The notes under the pieces: generated by a model
Told to the model about the DNA's origin: nothing
The model's database searches: none
Seen by the model: only the letters and a program-made list of their open reading frames with translations
From: Costus lasius
Lineage: Eukaryota; Streptophyta; Magnoliopsida; Zingiberales; Costaceae
Direction: 5' to 3'
Length of the DNA stretch: 64,000 nt
Assembly: GCA_027563935.2 (NCBI GenBank)
Contig: CM050447.1
Span: forward strand, 77,609,461 to 77,673,460
Translations under genes and position numbers: made by a program
In this document: in pieces, positions 55,680 through 64,000 of the stretch
How positions within the stretch are numbered: position 1 is the first letter of the stretch
Layout of the letters: each line of letters opens with the position of its first letter

Positions 55680-58600
55680 ATGAGCTTCAATGTGCGATCC
55701 CTACTGGAAAGGGAGAAGTTTGCTGGGCCGAACTTCTCTGACTGGTTCGGACACCTTAAGATCGTTCTTAAGGCAGAGAGGAAACTGTATGTCCTCGAGA
55801 CGGCGATACCGCCCCAGCCCGCTTCGAACGCCGCAAGGGCGGTTCGGGATGCCTATGAAAAGCACGTCAATGATAGCATTGATGTCGCTTGCCTGATGCT
55901 AGCGTCTATGACGCCACCGCTGCAGCGTCAGCATGAGGATATGTCGGCTATAGAGATTATAGCGAACCTCAAGATGCTGTATGCTGCACAGGCGAGGACA
56001 GAACGCTATAATCTGACGAAGCTCTTCTTTAAGAGCAAACTGGCTGAGGGGAGCCCAGTGGGAGCTCACGTGCTCAAGATGATTGGGCACAAGGAGGCTC
56101 TGGAGAAACTGGGGCATACCATCAACCAGGAGCTTGCTGTAGATATTATTCTGCAGTCTCTTCCGCCTTCTTTCGATGCGTTCATCATTAACTTTAATAT
56201 GAACAAAATCGATTGTACGCCGGCAGAGCTGCTGAATATGCTCTTGACTACTGAGGAAACTCTGAAGGGCAAGCCTTCAACCTCTGTCTTAATGGTTCCT
56301 TCTAGGAACAAGAAGAAGGGGAAGAAGGGCAAGGCCCCTGTCAAGAACTACAGTAAGGCGCTGAAACAGAAGGTGAAGCGGTCGAAGGACAACAGGTGTT
56401 TCCACTGTGGCCAGCTGGGTCACTGGAAAAAGGACTGTAAAGCGCTCCAAGGAGATAAGAGGGGAAGCATCGCTTCTGGCTCAGGTATATACGTGACGGA
56501 AGTCATGGTTTCATCTTCTTCTATATCATGGGTGTTGGACACTGCATGTGGAGTTCACATTTGTTCAAATGTACAGGAACTCAAGAGAAGAAGGCAGGTG
56601 GCACAGCATGAGGTAGACCTACGCGTTGGAAACGGGGCACGGGTTGCTGCTGTTGCTGTAGGAGACTATTTCATTTCTTTACCATCTGGCATTGTATTAG
56701 AATTAAACAATTGTTATTTTGTACCGAGTATCACCAAGAATATTATCTCTATTCCTGCTCTTGTCAGGAAAGGATTTGCCTTTGAATGCAAGATTTCAAA
56801 GTGTGTTTTATCTCTAGATAATATTGTGTATGCAACTGGTTCAATTAACAATGGGTTATTCATGTTGGACATGGAAAATTCTATACAAAACATTGATAAT
56901 AAGAAAGCCAAGTATGCTGATGACAGCACCTTGCTATGGCATAGTCGTTTAGGCCATATTAACAAGAAGCGCATTAAGCGGTTGCATGATCATGGACTGC
57001 TGGGATCATTCTCCTACAAGGAGATTGATACATGCAAAGCTTGTTTGATGGGTAAAATGACGAAGTCACCTTTTCCTAACAAAGGTCAAAGGGCTTCAGG
57101 TTTACTTGACCTCATACACAGTGATGTGTGTGGGCCATTTTGTAAACATGCTAGAGGTGGCTATCAGTACTTCATTACCTTTACTGATGATTTCAGTAGG
57201 TATGGTTATGTCTATCTTATGAGACATAAGAGTGAATCTTTTGACAAGTTCAAAGAGTTCAAGAATGAAGTACAAAATCAGCTAGGCCGAAATATCAAGG
57301 CACTTCGTTCTGATCGAGGTGGTGAATACCTAAGTCGAGAATTTACTGACTATCTAAAGGAGTGTGGGATTATCTCACAGCTCACTCCGCCAGGAACACC
57401 GCAATGGAATGGTGTGTCCGAGAGGAGAAATAGAACGTTACTTGATATGGTTCGTTCTATGATGAGTCAGGCTACTCTTCCATACTCCTTTTGGGGTTTT
57501 GCACTGGAGACAGCTGCAAAGGTACTAAACCGAGTGCCATCCAAGGCAGTTTCAAAGACGCCATATGAGTTATGGTATGGGAAACAGCCTAGCTTGACAT
57601 TTATCAGGATCTGGGGTTGCGAGGCTTATGTCAAAAAGCTCGCCTCTGGGAAACTGGAGAGCAGATCTGAGAAATATATCTTTGTCGGTTACCCTAAGGA
57701 AACTAAGGGTTATTATTTCTACGATCCCAAAGAGAACAAGGTTTTTGTTGCTCGGACGGCCATATTTCTTGAGAAGGAATTTCTTCTGCAAGAGGCCAGT
57801 GGGAGAGAAATAAAGCTGGATGAGATTCCAGAAGAAGGACAAAGTAGTCAAGCACAGTTGGATGAGCCTGAGCCGGTGGATCAGGTTATTGAACAACCTG
57901 AGGCTCAGATAACACGGGAACCGCGAAGATCGGGAAGGATCCGTCGACAGCCTGAGCGCTATGACAGAGTCTACATCATTGATAATGATGAACCCCTAAC
58001 TTATGCGGATGCGGTCAGTGGACCAGAGTCAGTGAGATGGCTTGAAGCTATGCGAGCCGAGATGGACTCCATGTCAGATAACCAGGTCTGGGATTTGGTT
58101 GATCCGCCTCCGGGAGTAATCCCAATAGGCTGTAAATGGATCTTCAAGAAGAAGATTGACATGGATGGTAACGTAGTTACCTATAAAGGCAGGCTAGTTG
58201 CGAAAGGTTTCAAACAAATCTACGGGATAGATTATGATGAAACTTTCTCTCCTGTAGCCATGTTTAAGTCTATTCGGATTCTTTTCGCGATAGCTGCATA
58301 TTACGATTATGAGATCTGGCAGATGGATGTGAAAACAGCTTTCCTTAATGGAAATCTGGATGAGGATGTGTATATGACACAACCGGAAGGTTTCACTGAT
58401 CCATCAGATCGTCATAAAATATGCAAGTTAAAGAAGTCCATTTATGGACTTAAGCAAGCATCTAGAAGCTGGAACATTCGTTTTGATGATTCAATCTCTG
58501 AGTTTGGTTTCATCAAGAACGAAGATGACCCGTGTGTATATAAGAGGTTTAGTGGGAGCATAATTACATTCCTAATCCTCTACGTCGATGATATCTTAAT

Positions 58601-59564
58601 CATTGGAAATGATATTCCTGAACTGCATGCTGTTAAAGCATGGTTAGGAAAATGTTTCCAGATGAAAGATCTAGGAGAAGCAGCCTATGTGTTAGGTGTG
58701 AAGATCTACCGGGATAGATCTAAGAGGCTTCTCGGGCTGTGCCAGAGTACTTACATCGATAAAGTCCTGGAGAGATTCCATTTAGAGAATTCTAAACGTG
58801 GATATCTTCCAGTCAGACATGGTCTGAATCTTTCGAAGAGTCAGTGTCCACAAACACAGACTGAGAAAGATGAAATGGACAATACGCCTTATGCTTCGGC
58901 TATTGGGTCCATAATGTATGCGATGTTGTGTACCCGCCCAGACGTCGCTTACGGGTTAAGCGTGACCAGTCGGTTCCAAAGTAATCCAGGTTTGGCGCAC
59001 TGGATTGCAGTCAAGAACATTATAAAATATCTGCGGAGGACCAAAGATATGTTCTTGATATATGGTGGTCAGGAAGAACTCAGTATAGAAGGATATACTG
59101 ACGCTTCGTTCCAGTCGGACCAGGATGATTTCCGATCGCAATCAGGCTATGTTTTTAGCTTGAATGGTGGAGCAGTGGTGTGGAAGAGTTTCAAACAGTC
59201 AACTGTTGCTGATTCCACAACAGAAGCCGAGTATGTTGCAGCCTCGGAAGCATCCAAGGAGGCAGTTTGGATTCGCAAGTTCGTGAGAGAACTTGGTGTC
59301 GTTCCTTCGAGTGCAGATCCTTTGGTTATCTTCTGTGATAACACTGGAGCAATCGCACAAGCAAAGGAACCACGGTCGCACCAGAAGTCCAAGCACATAC
59401 AGAGACGGTTTCACTTGATCCGGGAGATCATTGATCGAGGCGAGATCAAGATTTGCAAGGTTCATACAGATGACAATCTGGCAGACCCGCTTTCCAAGCC
59501 TCTGGCGCAGCAGAAGCATGAGAAGCACTGTAATAATATGGGTTTGAGATTTCTCAACCATTAG
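55680..59564 (+). CDS. Intact copia gag-pol polyprotein (element E)
   Basis: 1294 residues in one frame from the first ATG after the leader. Gag is followed by a basic stretch and zinc knuckle CFHCGQLGHWKKDC (about 239-252). Protease WVLDTACGVHIC is at about 282 (active site DTA, where DTG or DSG is usual; C shares it). GAG-pre-integrase WHSRLGHINKKR is at about 418, with CKACLMGK. The integrase core has HSDVCGPF (about 477), SDRGGEY (about 543) and NGVSERRNRT (about 578). RT runs from about 819, with catalytic LYVDDILIIGND near 967. RNase H has GYTDASFQSD (about 1136), STTEAEYVAASEA (about 1178) and DNTGAIAQAKEP (about 1219). It makes particles in the cytoplasm, copies RNA to DNA and integrates it in the nucleus. 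All catalytic motifs are present except the odd protease site. Confidence 0.96.
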   Translation: MSFNVRSLLEREKFAGPNFSDWFGHLKIVLKAERKLYVLETAIPPQPASNAARAVRDAYEKHVNDSIDVACLMLASMTPPLQRQHEDMSAIEIIANLKMLYAAQARTERYNLTKLFFKSKLAEGSPVGAHVLKMIGHKEALEKLGHTINQELAVDIILQSLPPSFDAFIINFNMNKIDCTPAELLNMLLTTEETLKGKPSTSVLMVPSRNKKKGKKGKAPVKNYSKALKQKVKRSKDNRCFHCGQLGHWKKDCKALQGDKRGSIASGSGIYVTEVMVSSSSISWVLDTACGVHICSNVQELKRRRQVAQHEVDLRVGNGARVAAVAVGDYFISLPSGIVLELNNCYFVPSITKNIISIPALVRKGFAFECKISKCVLSLDNIVYATGSINNGLFMLDMENSIQNIDNKKAKYADDSTLLWHSRLGHINKKRIKRLHDHGLLGSFSYKEIDTCKACLMGKMTKSPFPNKGQRASGLLDLIHSDVCGPFCKHARGGYQYFITFTDDFSRYGYVYLMRHKSESFDKFKEFKNEVQNQLGRNIKALRSDRGGEYLSREFTDYLKECGIISQLTPPGTPQWNGVSERRNRTLLDMVRSMMSQATLPYSFWGFALETAAKVLNRVPSKAVSKTPYELWYGKQPSLTFIRIWGCEAYVKKLASGKLESRSEKYIFVGYPKETKGYYFYDPKENKVFVARTAIFLEKEFLLQEASGREIKLDEIPEEGQSSQAQLDEPEPVDQVIEQPEAQITREPRRSGRIRRQPERYDRVYIIDNDEPLTYADAVSGPESVRWLEAMRAEMDSMSDNQVWDLVDPPPGVIPIGCKWIFKKKIDMDGNVVTYKGRLVAKGFKQIYGIDYDETFSPVAMFKSIRILFAIAAYYDYEIWQMDVKTAFLNGNLDEDVYMTQPEGFTDPSDRHKICKLKKSIYGLKQASRSWNIRFDDSISEFGFIKNEDDPCVYKRFSGSIITFLILYVDDILIIGNDIPELHAVKAWLGKCFQMKDLGEAAYVLGVKIYRDRSKRLLGLCQSTYIDKVLERFHLENSKRGYLPVRHGLNLSKSQCPQTQTEKDEMDNTPYASAIGSIMYAMLCTRPDVAYGLSVTSRFQSNPGLAHWIAVKNIIKYLRRTKDMFLIYGGQEELSIEGYTDASFQSDQDDFRSQSGYVFSLNGGAVVWKSFKQSTVADSTTEAEYVAASEASKEAVWIRKFVRELGVVPSSADPLVIFCDNTGAIAQAKEPRSHQKSKHIQRRFHLIREIIDRGEIKICKVHTDDNLADPLSKPLAQQKHEKHCNNMGLRFLNH

Positions 59565-59567
59565 ATT

Positions 59568-59584
59568 AAGTGCAAGTGGGAGAT
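59568..59584 (+). other. Polypurine tract of element E
   Basis: AAGTGCAAGTGGGAGAT lies between the stop codon (59564) and the LTR start (59585). It primes plus-strand DNA synthesis. Confidence 0.9.
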
Positions 59585-61284
59585 TGTTGGGGTATGCCCT
59601 TAAGGCTAATGTTTGAGGCCTTGGGATTGTATAAGTATCATGTAATAAACTCTTATGTTTATAAAGGCATGGTTATTATTCAGGTTGTTACCTTGTCTGC
59701 TGTAATAAGTATACTTCTGAATAATGTCTCAAAGCTGTTCAGCTAGGCTGACAGGCTATATGTCCTTAGTCGAGATATCTTGGTGAACATGAGATAGCCT
59801 TGATATGATTGAGACTAATATGTGTGCTAATCTTATAGGATGCTTCGAGCATGGAATAAGATGTAGACTCATGGGTACATTGGATGTACTGGACAGACCC
59901 TTCTAGGATATTCAATTGTTTGTCACAATGTGAATAATCCTTGATAGCAGCAAGTGGCACATTTTCCTTTGACTTGAGATCACTTGTGTTTCTAAATGAT
60001 GATTGTCATTGTTTTGAGGTAGTTCAATATCATTTGAAACATAATGGTTATAGACTATCTTGGATGATGAGCTTGAGTCAGGTTAGGGCACTAGTGATAG
60101 ATAAAGGATTGCCGTCTCCTTGTTCAAGGAGTGTGATGTTCTAAAGGGCCCCCCTGTATGAGATGATTGAGATAGTGTATGGCCATACCCAGATGACTAT
60201 GTTCATCTGAGCTAATCATGCTCATAGTATTGGAGTTACAGGCTTGACATGCTTGTCCAATAAGAACATCCAGTGGCAAAGGAAACATGCATGCCTCGTG
60301 AGTTTAATTCACACTTGTGCCATGTTTTGGGTGAAGTCTTGGAAGACTATTTCCTTTATATCGGGAGACAGTGATGTGTTGCTAGATACCCCTCACTGAT
60401 CGTGATAACGTAAGTTATCGTTACCGACATTTAAAGGAAACCCTCAGGGTCGCACAATTTGTTGATATGGCTTTCTTGAGTCAGATCGTGTGGACTGAAT
60501 TGTTTTGATTCAGTTTAAAGGGATTTAAACTCTGATTGTAAGTGAGATCTGGTCTGATCATGTTTGATTGATTAGGGCTTGAGATCGGTAAGCTTCGATC
60601 GAGAGAGGAGATGCTAGATCGGTGAGATCAAGAGCATCAGGAGATGAACGGTTAGATCTTGAGCCATTAGGTTCATAGAAGGTCTAGACCATGTATTGGC
60701 TTGGCTTGGTTTGATTTTGGTCTTTGAGCCAAATCGAATTGAACCATAGATTGAACCGGTTCACTATGTGAACGCATGGTTCATGAAGGGAGGCGTTTTG
60801 GCATTGAAGCATGGCTTCATGACTTTCCATTTTGGGAAGTCATGTAACGCCATTTTCATAATATCGCCTAAACGCATTTGCGTCTTGGTCTTGAATCTTG
60901 CTTGCTTGCCATCTCGTGTGGAAGGAAGTGAACGACAAGGAAGAGCGCTCGGCCAAGGAAGCATCTCATCATCCTACCATTCGATCAAGGACATCTTGTA
61001 GATCCTTGCTAGCACAAGGAGATCCAAGGAGAAGCCATCTTCACCTTGTGTGCGATTATCTTTGGAGAAGGAGCACTTGCGCCTTTGCTTCCAAGATTCC
61101 ATCTAACCGTGATGGCTATGGTATGGATCTCAACTTCATCAAAGTTGATCATGTGTTCATGCTAAGATCTTGAAAACCCTTGCTTCCGCTTGCGATTTTT
61201 CATGCGCCACCCCCTTAGGGTTTTTCGCCCCCCTCTTGAAAGGGGTTTTATCTGCTTGCGCTCCCCCTTGAAGGGGACCCTACA
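59585..61284 (+). repeat. 3' LTR of element E (1700 bp)
   Basis: Same length and ends as 52187-53886, with the hairpin at 60404-60419. It is followed directly by ATATT and the resumed coding of G. Confidence 0.97.
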
Positions 61285-62558
61285 ATATTTCCACAGACAT
61301 CTCTGCATATGAGGCATCCTGCCTGACATGAACAGCACCATGGGTCAATATATGAGATGGATTCGCTATGTACTTGCGCAACATGGACACTTGGAATACC
61401 GAGTGGATATGTGTGTACATTGGTGGAACCGCTAATCGATATGCAATGGTTCCAACCCTCTCTAGTATCTCAAAAGGACCAACATACCGTGGAGCTAACT
61501 TACCAGAGTATCCAAATCTAGTCGTACGCTTCTTCGGAAAAAACCCGAAGAAACATGTGGTCACCGACATCAAACTCAAGTGGACGTTGTCTCTTGTTCA
61601 TGTTACTCTTTTGTCGGCTTTGGGCACTTAATAGTTTCTATCTAATAATCTAAACCCTCTCAACATCATACTCTAACATAGCCGGCCCCAACACATGGTT
61701 TTCACCTGCTTCATCCCATAACACCGGAGATCTGCACCTTCTGCCGCATGAAGCCTCGAAGGGTGGCATCTGAATAGTGGAATGATAACTATTATTGTAG
61801 GCAAATTCCACTAAGTTTAGGTGGCACTCCCAACCATCCGTAAAGTCCAAGAAGATAGCCCAGAGCATATCCTCTAGCATTTGAATAGTTCGCTCAGACT
61901 GGCCGTCAGTCTGCGGGTGATAAGCCGTACTGAACCGCAGTTCAGTTCCCAAAGCCTTCTGTAAACTACCCCAGAATCTAGATGTGAACCATGGGTCTCT
62001 GGTAGAAATAATGTTGGCAGGAACCCCATGTTGCCGTATAACCTCATTACAATATAATCATGCCAGCTTATCCATCGAGTAAGTCTTCCTAATAGGTAGG
62101 AAATGGGCAGACTTGGTCAACCGGTCCACGATCACCCAGATTGAGTCATGACTAGTACGCGACCTTGGAAGATCTGTCACAAAGTCCATGGTAATCTGTT
62201 CCCATTTCCACTCAGGGATCGGAATACTCTGTAAAAGCCCAGTTGGTTTCCTATGTTCAATTTTAACTTGCTGGCATACCAGACAATGCCCAACATAATC
62301 TGCTTCGTCTCTCTTCATTCCTTCCCACCAATAAGATTTTTGCAGATCCCTATACATCTTCATGGCACCAGGATGTACCGCAAATCTTGACTTTTGTGCT
62401 TCTTCTAGTAATTCTTCCTTAATGACCTTGGGTACACATAGGCGATTCCAACATCTTATTACACCATCTGCGTCTTGAGTAAATTCCTCTCTTTTACCTT
62501 TTGTAATAATAGCTTGCAGATACCAATCATGTGGTTGAGCCTCAATTATCTTCTGCAC
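61285..62558 (-). pseudogene. Integrase of element G (frameshifted)
   Basis: In sense: the zinc-binding domain with VHPGAMKMYRDLQ and CLVCQQVK, core ITMDFVTDLPRS (first Asp), a stop at about 62058, then STRDPWFTSRFWG (second Asp), STAYHPQTDGQSERTIQML (Glu) and FAYNNSYHSTIQMPPFEASC. A break near 61650 follows, then the C-terminal KLAPRYVGPFEILERVGTIA, YRLAVPPMYTHIHSVFQVSM and LRKYIANPSHIL. It ends at the insertion of E; the last residues are at 52186-52060. This is typical of Del/Tekay-type chromoviruses. At least two breaks. Confidence 0.87.
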
Positions 62559-63480
62559 AATTAGAGACTATGCCATCATCACGGCCAAACATCCGTGCTC
62601 AGTGGGGTACACAACCTCAACACCTAAATCTGCTACCTGTCTGGCCAACTCGGTCGGAGCTACTCGCAAATGTGCTAACACCCCTACAGTCTTCCTACTT
62701 AAGGCATCTGCCACTACTTGGCTTTACCCGGGTGATAATTAATTGTACAATCATAATCCTTCAGAAATTCCACCCATCTATGCTGCCTCATATTTAACTG
62801 AAAATAAATACTTTAAACTTTGATGATCTGTGAAAATCTCAAAGGTAACGCCATATAAATAATGCCGCCAAATCCTAAGGGCGAATACCATGGCAGCTAA
62901 CTCCAAATCATGCACCGGATAATTCTTCTCATGTTCTTTCAGTTGACGTGAGGCATATGCAATCACTTTATTATATTGCATCAATACAGCACCTAAACCT
63001 TGAAAAGATGCATCTGTATAGACTATATACCCCTTGTCACTTATCGGAAGTACCAATATAGATGCACTAACAAGTCTTCTTTTCAACTCCATAAAGCTAT
63101 TCTCACAATTTTCATCCCAGAAAAACTTAACTTCTTTCTTCGTCAGATTCGTGAGTGGAGTGATAATTTTAGAAAATCCTTCCACAAATTTTCTATAATA
63201 TCCAGCAAGCCTAAGGAAACTCCGAACCTCTGACACGGTCTTCGAACTTTCCCATTCCATGATAGCCCTAATCTTTTCAGGGTCCACAACAACACCTTCA
63301 CTAGAAATCACATGTCCTAATATTGTGACTTCACTTAGCCAGAAAGCACATTTGCTATACTTAGCATATAATTGTTCTCTCCTAAGAGTTTCCAGCACAA
63401 GCCGAAGATGTCTCTTGTGCTCTACTCTACTATGAGAATAGATTAAAATGTCATGAATAAAGCAGTTTTCAGCACGTCCT
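62559..63480 (-). pseudogene. RT C-terminal part and RNase H of element G
   Basis: Open from 63398 to 62778: LRREQLYAKYSKCAFWL, VTILGHVISSEGVVVDP, SEVRSFLRLAGYYRKFVEGF, then RNase H with GYIVYTDASFQGLGAVLMQ, YPVHDLELAAMVFALRIW and VTFEIFTDHQSLKYLF (catalytic D, E, D). Upstream in sense, at about 63440-63450, the sequence passes directly from LKTA to HDILIYSHS, so about 45 residues including most of the RT catalytic core are deleted. Confidence 0.87.
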
Positions 63481-63999
63481 CTCCACGGATCCTCAACTGA
63501 TGATATCTTGACCTCAAATCAATCTTCGAATAAACACAAGTACCCTTAAGCTGATCAAATAAATCATCAATCGCAACGAGGGATACTTATTCTTGACCCG
63601 CACTGCATTCAACTGTCTGTAATCAACACACAGTCGAAATGAACCATCCTTCTTCTTCACGAAAAGGACAGGAGCACCCTAGGAAGATGCACTGGGTCTG
63701 ATGAATCCCTTATCAATAAGCTCCTGTAACTATACTCTTAGCTCCTCAAGTTCACGTGGCGCCATCCGATAAGGTACTTTCGAGATAGGCGCTGTGCCAG
63801 GCTGGAGATCAATGGTGAAATCAATCGCCCGGCCCGGGGGTAATCCAGGTAAGTCTTCAGGAAATACATCAGGGAATTTCCTAACAACTGGTACACGTTC
63901 AATAGGGATTAGGGTTTGATCCCCTGCATCAACAATAGACATTATGTACCCTTTAACATCCACTGCTAATTAATCTCCTAGCTTATAATGCAAAAATAA
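63481..63999 (-). pseudogene. Protease-RT linker and RT N-terminus of element G
   Basis: The reading 63963-63730 has VVRKFPDVFPEDLPGLPPGR, AIDFTIDLQPGTAPISKVPY and RMAPRELEEL, the conserved start of chromovirus RT. In shifted frames follow [20 protein letters not shown] and [19 protein letters not shown] up to the deletion. The window ends before the protease. Confidence 0.85.
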
Positions 64000-64000
64000 T

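Larger units (their letters stand above)
52187..61284 (+). mobile_element. Element E: intact, recently inserted Angela/BARE-like Ty1/copia (9098 bp)
   Basis: Two 1700-bp LTRs differing at about six positions, primer site, 1.8-kb leader, uninterrupted gag-pol, polypurine tract, and perfect ATATT target duplications (52182-52186, 61285-61289). Everything needed for autonomous transposition appears present. It lies in the C-terminal coding region of G, whose reading continues on both sides. Confidence 0.97.
50030..63999 (-). mobile_element. Element G: chromovirus (Del/Tekay-like) Ty3/gypsy, interrupted by E
   Basis: In sense, from the right edge: PR-RT linker, RT, RNase H, integrase and C-terminal chromodomain-like region, 3' non-coding with polypurine tract, and 3' LTR. 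E sits in the extreme C-terminal coding part with ATATT duplications. The 5' part lies beyond the right edge. The left boundary is uncertain. Confidence 0.8.

Overview
The window is flowering-plant nuclear DNA from a repeat-dense, gene-poor region. I see no host protein-coding gene, tRNA gene or rRNA gene. Nearly every kilobase belongs to nested LTR retrotransposons. Plant origin rests on three things: the lineages present (Athila-like and chromovirus Ty3/gypsy; Angela/BARE-like and Tnt1-like Ty1/copia), primer sites matching tRNA-Asp or initiator tRNA-Met, and a fragment of plastid rpoB at about 6905-7189. Monocot versus eudicot cannot be decided from this sequence.

Layout, left to right. 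Element A (1-3423, minus) is the 5' end of an Athila-like element that has landed in the 5' LTR remnant of an old copia element F (3424-17627, plus). F is split in its RT domain by a solo LTR, S1 (6465-16527, TSD gctag/gccag). S1 received a plastid rpoB fragment flanked by a degenerate 26-bp duplication, and then element H (7194-15765, minus), a pol-less Athila relative with a gag remnant fused to a long acidic tail. F's RNase H is cut at 17627 by element B (17628-34409, minus), a decayed Athila-like element with gag C-terminus, PR, RT, RH and IN. B contains a gag-PR-only element J (20389-28380, minus, TSD ttcat) and a solo LTR K (30442-32123, plus, TSD cttag). B's gag is cut by element C (34410-43531, plus), an Angela-type copia whose second LTR runs on into a second copy of the leader (to 43916), so C was a tandem LTR-internal-LTR-internal structure. 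That second leader is cut by copia D (43917-46544, minus), itself cut by an Athila-like LTR fragment L (46545-47407).

From 47408 to about 50030 are a possible chromovirus LTR end, a roughly 158-bp satellite-like array, and sequence I cannot assign. From about 50030 to the right edge lies chromovirus G (minus). It has lost its RT catalytic core and has taken in element E (52187-61284, plus). E is a full-length Angela-type copia with an intact 1294-codon gag-pol, 1700-bp LTRs differing at about six positions, and perfect ATATT target duplications. It is the one plausibly autonomous, recent element here.

The least ordinary signal is not a gene. The LTRs of all the Athila-like elements (A, B, H, J, K), read in element sense, carry a series of about four to six short stem-loops with GAAA or GAGA loops (GNRA type). 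Many share an outer stem, a one-base 5' bulge and a short inner stem. The inner stems differ in sequence between copies and families but still pair (CAC/GTG, CGC/GCG, CAA/TTG, ACC/GGT, CTCC/GGAG, CTAC/GTAG). A separate array of larger palindromes lies upstream in the same LTRs. Both look like selected RNA or DNA structure shared by autonomous and pol-less elements. All alignments here were done by eye.
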